This document shows, one piece after another, positions 1 to 5,578 of a stretch of DNA of 5,578 bases (its first letter is position 1; each line of letters begins with the position of its first letter). The translations under genes were made by a program, and so were the position numbers. The notes beneath the pieces are model-generated. The model ran no database searches. It was not told where the DNA came from and was given only the letters and a program-made list of their open reading frames with translations. Source of the stretch: Gemmatimonadota bacterium (lineage in GTDB: Bacteria; Gemmatimonadota; Gemmatimonadetes; Palauibacterales; Palauibacteraceae); assembly GCA_029863105.1 (NCBI GenBank), contig JAOTWC010000115.1:1-5578 (forward strand), given 5' to 3'.

Positions 1-7
1 CTCGGAG

Positions 8-904
8 TCACGCGTGTGAACTGCGTCGGTGCTCGGCGGCCGCAAGACCACGGTCACGGAAGATCTTCCGCACGACCTCTGAGAATGGCGTCGCCGGCCG
101 GCCCAGCAGTGCCTCGAGTTCCGTCGGGTCGCCGCAAAACCCCTCGCGCTCGTAGTAGTCGAACATTCTGAGCAGCGACTCGATAGCGTAGTCGCCCAAC
201 CCAGCCGTCCGGGCGAGGCTCGCCCACTCCGCACGAACGACCGTCGTGGCTCTGACGGGACGCCCCAGTTCTGCCGTCAGGGCGCAAGCGACGTCCTCCT
301 GCGACAAGGCCTGTGGACCGCATAGCTCGTACGTCTTCGCTGTGTGCCCCGGGGAGGACAGGACGATGGCCGCGGCTTCAGCGACATCGTCGAGATCGAC
401 GACGCTCAACCGGGTTCGTGTGGAGTACGGAACCGTGTACTGACCGTCGTCGACGATTCGTCGGATGCCTGCCTGGACGTTCTGCATGTAGGCGCATGGC
501 TGCAGGATCACGTGATCCAGACCGGATCGGACCAGCTCTTCCTCCACGAGGTGCTTCTGCCAGTGGTGCGGCATTTCCCGGACACGAGGGAGCATGACGG
601 AGTGGTAGACAAATCGGTCGACGCCTGCCGAGGAAGCTGCCTCGACGGCCAGCCGGCCGAGCTCATGCTCGTCCGGATGCATGTTGGGGCAGATAAAGTA
701 AACGGTCGCGGTTCCACGCATGGCGGCGGCGAGGGCGGCCGCGTTGCTCATGTCGGCCACGACGACGTCGGAGGGTCCGAGGGGATTGAGCGCTACTGCC
801 TGCTCAGCGCGGAAGACGAGCGCTCGCACGCGCTCTCCGCGGGCGACGAGAGCCCGGACCACGGCCCGGCCCGTCTTTCCCGCTGCACCCGTCACGAGGA
901 TCAC
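8..904 (-). CDS. NmrA-like atypical short-chain dehydrogenase (NAD(P)-binding)
   Basis: A 298-residue cytosolic Rossmann-fold protein, full length for the NmrA/atypical-SDR group that includes NAD(P)H:quinone and azo-reductase-like members. Seen: an N-terminal dinucleotide-binding loop GAAGKTG (residues 6-12) after strand ILVTG, an acidic residue after the third strand (VVVAD, D51), the strand FVYHSVM (98-104), a helix with K117 followed by HVILQPCAYM (131-140), and VDLDDVAEAAAIVL (169-182), typical of the family's substrate-side segment. The C-terminal DPTELEALLGRPATPF region (259-274) is also usual for the family. No classical YxxxK catalytic pair is evident: K117 is preceded by HHWQ, so it may be a redox sensor or a non-classical reductase. 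The start is GTG at 904, only 3 nt after the pilin stop and without a clear Shine-Dalgarno, suggesting translational coupling. The stop is TGA at 10-8. Family is confident; reaction and substrate are unknown. Confidence 0.88.
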   Translation of the reverse strand: MILVTGAAGKTGRAVVRALVARGERVRALVFRAEQAVALNPLGPSDVVVADMSNAAALAAAMRGTATVYFICPNMHPDEHELGRLAVEAASSAGVDRFVYHSVMLPRVREMPHHWQKHLVEEELVRSGLDHVILQPCAYMQNVQAGIRRIVDDGQYTVPYSTRTRLSVVDLDDVAEAAAIVLSSPGHTAKTYELCGPQALSQEDVACALTAELGRPVRATTVVRAEWASLARTAGLGDYAIESLLRMFDYYEREGFCGDPTELEALLGRPATPFSEVVRKIFRDRGLAAAEHRRSSHA

Positions 905-907
905 GCC

Positions 908-1120
908 CTAGGAACCGCTGCCGACGCCCGATCCGCTGATACTCGAGCCGATGTCGTTGAACACGGAGGAGATCACCTGTCCCAGCGTCGCGACCGCGAC
1001 CACCACGACCAGTGCGATCAGTCCGATCAGGACGGCGTACTCCGTGAGATCTTGCCCGGAGTCGTCCTGCACCAACGTGAGCAGACGACGTCTCGATGCG
1101 ATTTCAAATGTCGGCGGCAT
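908..1120 (-). CDS. Flp family type IVb pilin precursor
   Basis: A 70-residue prepilin of the Flp (Tad pilus) class. Seen: a 22-residue basic leader (RRR at 10-12) ending in Gly22, then QDLTEYAVLIG. This gives the canonical site G|xxxxEY, with Glu27 at position +5 and Tyr28 at +6. A continuous hydrophobic segment follows (about 29-50, AVLIGLIALVVVVAV and on), then a short Ser/Gly tail (SSISGSGVGSGS). The predicted mature pilin is 48 residues, normal for Flp. In known systems a TadV/CpaA-type prepilin peptidase cleaves the leader and the Tad machinery assembles the fibre; none of that machinery is in this window. The start is ATG at 1120, 38 nt after the LysM-protein stop, with only a weak purine run just upstream. 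The stop is TAG at 910-908. An alternative role as a pseudopilin or minor pilin cannot be excluded. Confidence 0.87.
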   Translation of the reverse strand: MPPTFEIASRRRLLTLVQDDSGQDLTEYAVLIGLIALVVVVAVATLGQVISSVFNDIGSSISGSGVGSGS

Positions 1121-1158
1121 GACCCAAGGTACTGGTCGTCAGTTCCCCCCGTCCACCG

Positions 1159-1908
1159 CTAGGGTCCGGCTGGGACCTGGAGAACCTGGCCCGCGTAGAT
1201 CCGCGTCCCCGTCAGCCCGTTCGCCGTGGCCAACCGTGTCACGCTCGTTCCCGTGCGTCGTGCGATGGCCGAAAGCGAGTCGCCGGCCTGGACGCGGTAG
1301 GTGGACGGCCGGGCCGACGCCAGCTGTGACTCCACGTACCGTGTGTACTGGTTCGGAAACACCGCCACGTGGTAGTGGAAAGGTCTGGACTCTCTCGTCG
1401 CCTCGAGCACCCCGGCTTCCTCGAGTTGGAGAAGAGTGCCTTCGAGCCAGCCACGACAGGCTCGACTGCCGCTCCGGCGCAGATCGACCGCCATGCCCGT
1501 CGGATGCACTGACCTTGGTGATGCGTTTCTCGGCTGCCGGGACCTCGGCCGGGTGAGGCTGGTGACCACCAGTTGCTCGCCGCAGGCGGCCCGATACTGT
1601 TTGGCGAGCCGCTCGATGAACAGGGCTACCTCGGGCCGCGCGTACGCTGCGCGTTCCCGTTTCAGGCGATAGTCTCCGTTGCTCCGTACCCGGACGAGGT
1701 AGCCGGCATCGACGAAGCGCCGCACCTGGGCCGACGTGCTCAGATATGTGAAATCGTGAGCGGCAGCCATTCGATTCTGGAGATCGAGAGATGCCCTCGA
1801 GCCCCGCAGACTCTGCCCCTCCGCCGCAGCAGGAAGGCCCGCGGCGACTCCGCTGATCCACAGAGCAAACGTCACGCACCGGAGGATCGTGTCTTTGCGT
1901 ACGTTCAC
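1159..1908 (-). CDS. Secreted M15/VanY-like (DUF5715-type) protein with C-terminal LysM domain
   Basis: A 249-residue exported protein probably acting on peptidoglycan. Seen: a basic N-terminus and hydrophobic core (residues 8-29) with small residues near 27-32, a plausible Sec signal peptide. A central domain (about 40-190) carries SVHPTGMAVDL (133-143; H135 and D142), W154-L-E, and ESRPFHYHVAVF (173-184; E173, H178, H180). These fit the SxHxxGxAxD...E..HxH pattern of the zinc D-Ala-D-Ala carboxypeptidase (M15/VanY) superfamily. The C-terminal segment 203-247 (TYRVQAGDSLSAIARRTG...GQVLQVP) is a clear single LysM peptidoglycan-binding domain. C109 and C151 could form a disulfide after export. 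The GTG start at 1908 follows AGGGA with a 7-nt spacer; the stop is TAG at 1161-1159. I recall similar proteins annotated DUF5715, but that family label is from memory. LysM is certain; peptidase activity is inferred. Confidence 0.82.
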   Translation of the reverse strand: MNVRKDTILRCVTFALWISGVAAGLPAAAEGQSLRGSRASLDLQNRMAAAHDFTYLSTSAQVRRFVDAGYLVRVRSNGDYRLKRERAAYARPEVALFIERLAKQYRAACGEQLVVTSLTRPRSRQPRNASPRSVHPTGMAVDLRRSGSRACRGWLEGTLLQLEEAGVLEATRESRPFHYHVAVFPNQYTRYVESQLASARPSTYRVQAGDSLSAIARRTGTSVTRLATANGLTGTRIYAGQVLQVPAGP

Positions 1909-1915
1909 TTCGTCG

Positions 1916-1920
1916 TCCCT
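1916..1920 (-). promoter_or_regulatory. Ribosome binding site for the LysM protein gene
   Basis: AGGGA lies 7 nt upstream of the GTG at 1908. It supports this GTG, which directly precedes the signal-peptide coding region, as the true start. The surrounding 48-nt gap (1909-1956) contains CCGGCCGG and CCCGGGG blocks but no stem followed by a T-run, so I call neither a terminator nor a promoter there. Confidence 0.55.
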
Positions 1921-1956
1921 CGGCCCCGGGTTTTCGGACAGACACCGGCCGGCAAT

Positions 1957-2958
1957 CTATTCGCCGCCGAACGCCTTGTCGAATGCCGCACCAGAACTTG
2001 GGAAGTCGAGATTCCGCACGAACCTGCAAGCTTCGGCCGCCCCATGCTCGCGGTCCATTCCCGAGTCCTCCCACTCCACGGAGAGGGGACCCTCGTAGCC
2101 GACGCGATTCAGCGCGCGAACCACCTCTTCGAACGGGACCATCCCGCGTCCCAGCGAGCGGAAGTCCCAGAACCGATCGCGATCCCCGAACCCGAGGTGG
2201 CCGCCGAACACACCGGAGCGCCGCGGGCGATCGGACCACCACACGTCCTTCATGTGAACGTGATGGATCCGGTCGGCGAACTCGAGAACGAACTCGACAC
2301 AGTCCACGCCCTGGTAGGCGAGGTGGCTCGGGTCGTAGTTGAGCCCGAATGCCGGGTGTCCGCCGACGGCGTCAATTGCTCGTTTCGCCGTCACCGCGTC
2401 GAACGCGATCTCCGTCGGGTGAACTTCCAGAGCGAACCGCACACCGGCTTCCTCGAAGGCGTCGAGGATCGGAGTCCAGCGATCGGCGAAATCGGCGAAT
2501 CCGGCTTCGATCGCGTCCGGCGACACGGGGGGAAATGCGTACAGCAGCGGCCAGATGCTGCTTCCGGTGAAGCCGTTCACGACGCCGACCCCGAGGTTCG
2601 CCGCGGCCCGTGCGGTCAGGATCATCTCCGCGGCGGCGCGACACTGGACGCCTTCCGGCTGTCCGTCGCCCCAGACGTGGTCTGGAAGGATGCCCCGGTG
2701 CCGCTCATCGATCCGGTCGCAGACTGCCTGGCCGACGAGATGATTGCTGATCGCGAACAGATCCAGTCCGTGGGCGCCGAGCAGTTCCCGCCGGCCCGCG
2801 CAGTAGGCCTCGTCCTCGGCCGCACGTCGCACGTCGAGGTGATCACCCCAGCACGCGAGCTCGAGACCATCGTATCCCCACGTCGCGGCCAGGCCCGCCA
2901 GGTCTTCGAGCGCCAGGTCCGCCCACTGGCCCGTAAACAGAGTGACCGGTCTACGCAT
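1957..2958 (-). CDS. Sugar phosphate isomerase/epimerase-like TIM-barrel protein
   Basis: A 333-residue cytosolic protein of the xylose-isomerase-like TIM-barrel superfamily (AP endonuclease 2 fold), slightly longer than the typical 270-310. Seen: N-terminal barrel strand VTLFTGQW (5-12), the GYDGLELACWG segment (28-38), and the usual divalent-metal ligands: E178 in LEVHPTE, D209 and H212 in NYDPSHL, H235 in HHVHMKD, and E295 in LSVEWED. All key ligands are present, so the enzyme is likely active. The family covers keto/aldose isomerases, epimerases, inosose dehydratases and 3-keto-sugar-acting enzymes, so the reaction cannot be fixed. It lies 12 nt downstream of the Gfo/Idh/MocA oxidoreductase, a common pairing in which the oxidised sugar is the isomerase substrate. 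The start is ATG at 2958 with GAGGA 9 nt upstream; the stop is TAG at 1959-1957. Confidence 0.9.
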   Translation of the reverse strand: MRRPVTLFTGQWADLALEDLAGLAATWGYDGLELACWGDHLDVRRAAEDEAYCAGRRELLGAHGLDLFAISNHLVGQAVCDRIDERHRGILPDHVWGDGQPEGVQCRAAAEMILTARAAANLGVGVVNGFTGSSIWPLLYAFPPVSPDAIEAGFADFADRWTPILDAFEEAGVRFALEVHPTEIAFDAVTAKRAIDAVGGHPAFGLNYDPSHLAYQGVDCVEFVLEFADRIHHVHMKDVWWSDRPRRSGVFGGHLGFGDRDRFWDFRSLGRGMVPFEEVVRALNRVGYEGPLSVEWEDSGMDREHGAAEACRFVRNLDFPSSGAAFDKAFGGE

Positions 2959-2974
2959 TGCCGCGGATCCTCAT
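2951..2974 (-). other. Seven-codon minicistron overlapping the Gfo stop and the isomerase start
   Basis: An ATG at 2974 overlaps the oxidoreductase TGA stop (ATGA) and opens a reading frame MRIRGNA ending in TAG at 2953-2951. This stop lies inside the isomerase gene, just after its ATG at 2958. The first four codons, ATG AGG ATC CGC, match the proposed oxidoreductase start codons TTG AGG ATC CGC. It could be chance, a relic of a duplicated initiation region, or a coupling element. I do not claim it is expressed as a functional peptide. Confidence 0.25.
2963..2973 (-). repeat. 11-mer TGAGGATCCGC at the Gfo/isomerase junction (copy 2)
   Basis: TGAGGATCCGC here contains the oxidoreductase stop codon (TGA) and the GAGGA ribosome-binding core used by the isomerase ATG at 2958, with a 9-nt spacer. 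An identical 11-mer lies at the transporter/oxidoreductase junction at 4120-4130, also beginning with the upstream gene's TGA. Confidence 0.7.
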
Positions 2975-4131
2975 GCAGGAGGCTCGTAGGCCGCCGGTAC
3001 CCACGTCCCGGCAGCCGAACTGTGCACGGCCGCGTGGATGAAGAACACACCGCGCGCTCCGTCCCGTACGGTCGGGAAATCTCCGTCGAACTCGCCGGCA
3101 GCGGCCCGGCCCGCCCGTGCGTCCAGCGTCAGGCCGACGTTCCGATACAGGTTGGCGAACGCCTCGATGAACCCTTCCGGATGGCCCGCGGGAAGTCGCT
3201 GGTGGGCCGTGGCACGGGCGGAGAGGCTCGATCCCCCGTCGTGGAAGATCTGTTCGGACCCATCCGCGAGAGCCAGGCGCAGCCGGTCGGGGCGCTCCTG
3301 GGACCAGTCCAGACCCGCCTCGCTCCCGTAGACGCGGAGCCGCAGATGGTTGCGCTCCCCGGTCGCGACCTGGGATGCCGTCAACAACCCACGGCTCCCG
3401 CCGGCATATCGGATCAGCACCGTGGCATCGTCTTCCAGGACACGACCCGGGACCAGCGTTCCGAGGTCCGCGAACAGTTCATCCATCTCGAGTCCCGTCA
3501 CATAGCGGGCGAGATGCTCGGCATGGGAGCCGATGTCACCGAGGGCCGATGACACCCCGGCCCGGTCAGGGTCCGCCCGCCAGGATGCTTGCTTGTGTCC
3601 CCGAGCTTCCAGAAGTGTCGCAAGCCAACCCTGGGAATACTCGACGATCACCTTGCGGATGTCGCCGAGATCGCCGCGGCGCACTCGCTCCCGCGCTTCC
3701 TTCACCATCGGGTAGCCGGAGTAGTTGTGCGTGACGCAGAACACGAGCCCTCGCGCGGACGCCTCCCGGCACAGTTCCTCCGCATCGGCCAGCGTTGTGG
3801 TCAACGGCTTGTCGCAGATCACGTGGATGTCGGCCGCGAGAAACGCCATTGCGGCGGAATGATGTAGATGATTCGGCGTGACGATCGACACGACCTCGAT
3901 TCGCTCGTCCTCCGGGAGGGCCGCCTCGGCTTCAGCCATCTCCGCAAACGACCCGTAGGTCCGCGCAGCGGCGATCCCGAGCTGTTCTCCGGTCTCCCGC
4001 GACCTCGCGGCATCGGAAGAAAACGCCCCGGCGACGAGTTCGAAGCGTCCGTCCAGCGCGGCAGCCATGCGGTGGACGGCCCCGATGAACGCCCCCGGGC
4101 CTCCTCCGACCATCCCGTAGCGGATCCTCAA
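2971..4131 (-). CDS. Gfo/Idh/MocA family NAD(P)-dependent oxidoreductase
   Basis: A 386-residue cytosolic dehydrogenase of the glucose-fructose oxidoreductase / inositol dehydrogenase / MocA family, at the usual length. Seen, numbered from the proposed TTG: N-terminal Rossmann loop MVGGGPGAFIG (7-17), VVSIVTPNHLHH (80-91), the CDKPLT segment (106-111) with K108 equivalent to the family EKP lysine, and GDIGSHAEH (198-206) with D199 and H203 in the catalytic positions. A C-terminal beta-sheet domain runs to the GVFFIHAAVHSSAAG segment (361-375). The enzyme should oxidise a hydroxyl of a sugar, polyol or glycoside with NAD(P). The TTG start at 4131 overlaps the transporter stop as TTGA and retains the first beta-strand (RIRYGMVGG). 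An ATG at 4221 opens the same frame 30 codons earlier inside the transporter gene, but that extension resembles no family N-terminus. An ATG at 4113 has a better codon and GAGGA upstream but would delete the first strand. Substrate unknown. Confidence 0.9.
   Translation of the reverse strand: MRIRYGMVGGGPGAFIGAVHRMAAALDGRFELVAGAFSSDAARSRETGEQLGIAAARTYGSFAEMAEAEAALPEDERIEVVSIVTPNHLHHSAAMAFLAADIHVICDKPLTTTLADAEELCREASARGLVFCVTHNYSGYPMVKEARERVRRGDLGDIRKVIVEYSQGWLATLLEARGHKQASWRADPDRAGVSSALGDIGSHAEHLARYVTGLEMDELFADLGTLVPGRVLEDDATVLIRYAGGSRGLLTASQVATGERNHLRLRVYGSEAGLDWSQERPDRLRLALADGSEQIFHDGGSSLSARATAHQRLPAGHPEGFIEAFANLYRNVGLTLDARAGRAAAGEFDGDFPTVRDGARGVFFIHAAVHSSAAGTWVPAAYEPPA
4120..4130 (-). repeat. 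11-mer TGAGGATCCGC at the MFS/Gfo junction (copy 1)
   Basis: This copy starts with the transporter TGA stop and overlaps the proposed TTG start of the oxidoreductase (TTGAGG). Its GAGGA also sits 11 nt before the in-frame ATG at 4113. The TTG at 4131 itself has only a weak CGGA upstream with an 8-nt spacer. The matching copy is at 2963-2973. Whether the repeat is functional or coincidental is unknown. Confidence 0.7.
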
Positions 4132-5578
4132 GCCGCCGATCCGATCCGTCGCGCCGCGTAGCCGCCCGAACGCCTGTCGCGCATGTACATCACTCCGAAT
4201 ATCAGGATCAGGATGCCGCACAAGGGCACGATGTAAAGAAACGAGACGCGCCCGCCATAGTTATCGGCCGGTCCGAGCAGCGCGGCCGCCCGATCGCCCA
4301 GCCCATCACCCGGATCCGCGCCGATGATCGCGCGCAGCGCGTTAGCGGTTCCCGGCGACGGCATCGAACCCGTGGACTCGAAGTCACTCAGCACCCCCGC
4401 CGCAGCCTCAGCGGCGCCACGGGCGTCCTCACCCTCCATGGCCGCGAACATCCGCGATCCGAGTCCGATGACCGTTCTGGCCTCGGCAGCAGGGATTCGC
4501 TCGTGCGCGTAGCGATCCGCGATTCGTCCCATCTGCGGAGCAGTGACGAGACCCACAGTCGCCATGCCCACGGCACCCATCAGGCCGAGCCCGAGGGCAC
4601 CGCTGCGCGGCACACGCTCCGACACGACACCGAGCATCGTCGGCCAGAAATAGCAGACGCCGACGGCGAATATCGTTGCCGCCGCGAAGGCCATCGCACC
4701 CGCGCCCCATTGATACAGCCCCAAGAGGCCGAGTCCGGAGAGAGCCGCGGACGCGAGCAGGACGCCCGTCGGCGACAGGCGATGGACGACGACTCCCGCC
4801 TTGAAGCGCAGTACGGCCATCAGACCGCTGATCCACACGAGGACCAGGATACCGGGCATGCCGCCGGCCTCGAGAACGGCCGGGACCCATCGGTTGGGAC
4901 CCAATTCCACCGAGGCGGTCGTGGCCATGGCGATCAGCATCACCCACATGAACGGCGTGGTGAAGGCCGCTCTGAACGTCTCGCCGACGCCGACTCCGGC
5001 CGCCACCCCTTCCGTGGCAGGAAACTCCCGCCTGAGCAGCAGCACGCCATAGATCAGCGTCGGGACGAGGATCAGGGCCAACTTGATCTGCCACGCACCG
5101 ATACCCGCCGCGTCCAGCCCGTATGCTGCCAGGCCGCCGAGCACGATGCCTCCCGGGAACCACACGTGAAACTGATTCAGCTTCACCGTCTTGTCGTCGG
5201 GATAGAGCGTCGCGACCAGCGGATTGCAGGCCGCTTCGACCAGCCCGTTCGCCATCGCGATCACCAGCGCCCCGGAGAACAGCAGCCAGAACCCCGAGGC
5301 GAAGATCATCACCAGCGTCCCGGCGAGGTGCCCGAGCCACGCCAGCCTGACGAGAAACCGCATCCCGAGCGTGTCGCACAGCGGAGCGAATATCAGCTGG
5401 GAGACCGCGAAGCCCCACAACGCAGCGCCGCCGATCCATCCCACCTGCTGGTTCGTGAGCACGAATTCGCGCTTCAGGGCCAGCATCACGGCGCCCACCG
5501 TGGCGAACGCGACGGAAGTGGCGATCAGTGCGAAGCAGGCGCCGATGAACAGGCGGCGGGCATCAGCTGAGTTCGTGT
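4128..5578 (-). CDS. MFS transporter, sugar-type (5' end outside window)
   Basis: An inner-membrane major facilitator superfamily permease, partial at its N-terminus. A GTG at 5498 would start mid-helix; the frame stays open to the edge and encodes LFIGACFALIATSVAFATVG, clearly TM1, so the real start lies beyond 5578. At least 482 residues are visible. Numbered from the GTG codon: TM2 about 18-41, a motif A-like loop PLCDTLGMRF (39-48), TM3-TM6 about 49-155, a cytoplasmic linker 156-180, TM7-TM11 about 181-322, then an approximately 85-residue hydrophilic Ala/Gly/Asp-rich stretch (328-414) before TM12 (418-438) and a basic tail. NGLVEAACNPLVATLYPD followed by NQFHVWFPGG resembles the FucP/sugar:proton symporter layout, supporting a carbohydrate substrate. 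Its stop, TGA at 4130-4128, overlaps the oxidoreductase start, so the two are probably cotranscribed. Substrate is inferred from context only. Confidence 0.86.
   Translation of the reverse strand, partial: TNSADARRLFIGACFALIATSVAFATVGAVMLALKREFVLTNQQVGWIGGAALWGFAVSQLIFAPLCDTLGMRFLVRLAWLGHLAGTLVMIFASGFWLLFSGALVIAMANGLVEAACNPLVATLYPDDKTVKLNQFHVWFPGGIVLGGLAAYGLDAAGIGAWQIKLALILVPTLIYGVLLLRREFPATEGVAAGVGVGETFRAAFTTPFMWVMLIAMATTASVELGPNRWVPAVLEAGGMPGILVLVWISGLMAVLRFKAGVVVHRLSPTGVLLASAALSGLGLLGLYQWGAGAMAFAAATIFAVGVCYFWPTMLGVVSERVPRSGALGLGLMGAVGMATVGLVTAPQMGRIADRYAHERIPAAEARTVIGLGSRMFAAMEGEDARGAAEAAAGVLSDFESTGSMPSPGTANALRAIIGADPGDGLGDRAAALLGPADNYGGRVSFLYIVPLCGILILIFGVMYMRDRRSGGYAARRIGSAA

Noticed and set aside
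344..1162. A 272-codon plus-strand frame opposite the NmrA-like and pilin genes
   Set aside because: It is antisense to two genes with firm family motifs and encodes no recognisable fold.
1940..1956. CCGGCCGG palindrome after the isomerase stop as a Rho-independent terminator
   Set aside because: It has no loop and no downstream T-run; the only other stem (CGGCC/GGCCG) is 5 bp with a long loop.
1139..2242. A 367-codon minus-strand frame overlapping the LysM protein and isomerase genes
   Set aside because: It is out of frame with both recognised genes, is Arg/Gly/Ser-rich without domains, and spans their intergenic gap. It is a shadow frame.
1573..3552. A 659-codon open frame on the plus strand spanning three minus-strand genes
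   Set aside because: It runs antisense to the LysM protein, isomerase and oxidoreductase genes, all of which have clear family motifs. Its translation is an Arg/Glu/Pro/His-rich sequence with no recognisable domain, as expected for an antisense frame in GC-rich DNA.
4132..4221. A 30-codon N-terminal extension of the oxidoreductase from an ATG at 4221
   Set aside because: It would overlap the transporter C-terminus by 94 nt, and the added residues are Arg/Asp-rich and unlike the family, whose members begin with the first Rossmann strand.
5498..5500. Internal GTG as the transporter start
   Set aside because: The frame is open to the window edge and the upstream residues complete the first transmembrane helix, so the start is outside the window.
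4503..5570. A 355-codon open frame on the plus strand opposite the transporter
   Set aside because: Its translation is a low-complexity Arg/His/Gln/Asp-rich sequence antisense to membrane helices, a typical mirror of an MFS gene.

Overview
The window is GC-rich and gene-dense. It holds six genes, all on the minus strand, so transcription runs from high to low coordinates. The protein set is a Flp-type pilin with a G|QDLTEY cleavage site, a secreted M15-like/LysM protein, a Gfo/Idh/MocA dehydrogenase with a TIM-barrel isomerase, and an NmrA-like protein. Together with the GC content this suits a Gram-negative environmental bacterium such as Gemmatimonadota or Acidobacteriota. That placement is an impression from protein style, because no rRNA or marker gene is present.

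Upstream block, about 1957-5578, in transcription order: an MFS transporter cut by the window edge, a Gfo/Idh/MocA NAD(P)-dependent oxidoreductase, and a sugar phosphate isomerase/epimerase-like TIM barrel. The transporter stop overlaps the proposed TTG start of the oxidoreductase (TTGA). Only 12 nt separate the oxidoreductase stop from the isomerase start. This looks like a compact import-oxidise-isomerise module for a sugar, polyol or glycoside; the actual substrate cannot be read from sequence. Both junctions carry the same 11-mer, TGAGGATCCGC.

Downstream block, about 8-1908: a secreted protein combining an M15/VanY-like metal-site motif set with a C-terminal LysM domain, then a 70-residue Flp/TadE-type IVb pilin precursor, then an NmrA-like atypical short-chain dehydrogenase. 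Gaps are 48 nt (isomerase to LysM protein), 38 nt (LysM protein to pilin) and 3 nt (pilin to NmrA). I saw no convincing intrinsic terminator or sigma-70 promoter in these gaps, so read-through across all six genes is possible although the two blocks have no obvious shared function.

No tRNA, rRNA, CRISPR array, insertion sequence or phage element was found, and no stretch above 300 bases lacks a gene. I see no clear new defence or mobile system. The points most worth a second look are the repeated translation-initiation region in the sugar block, the LysM/M15-like protein beside an orphan pilin, and the roughly 85-residue hydrophilic insert in the transporter.
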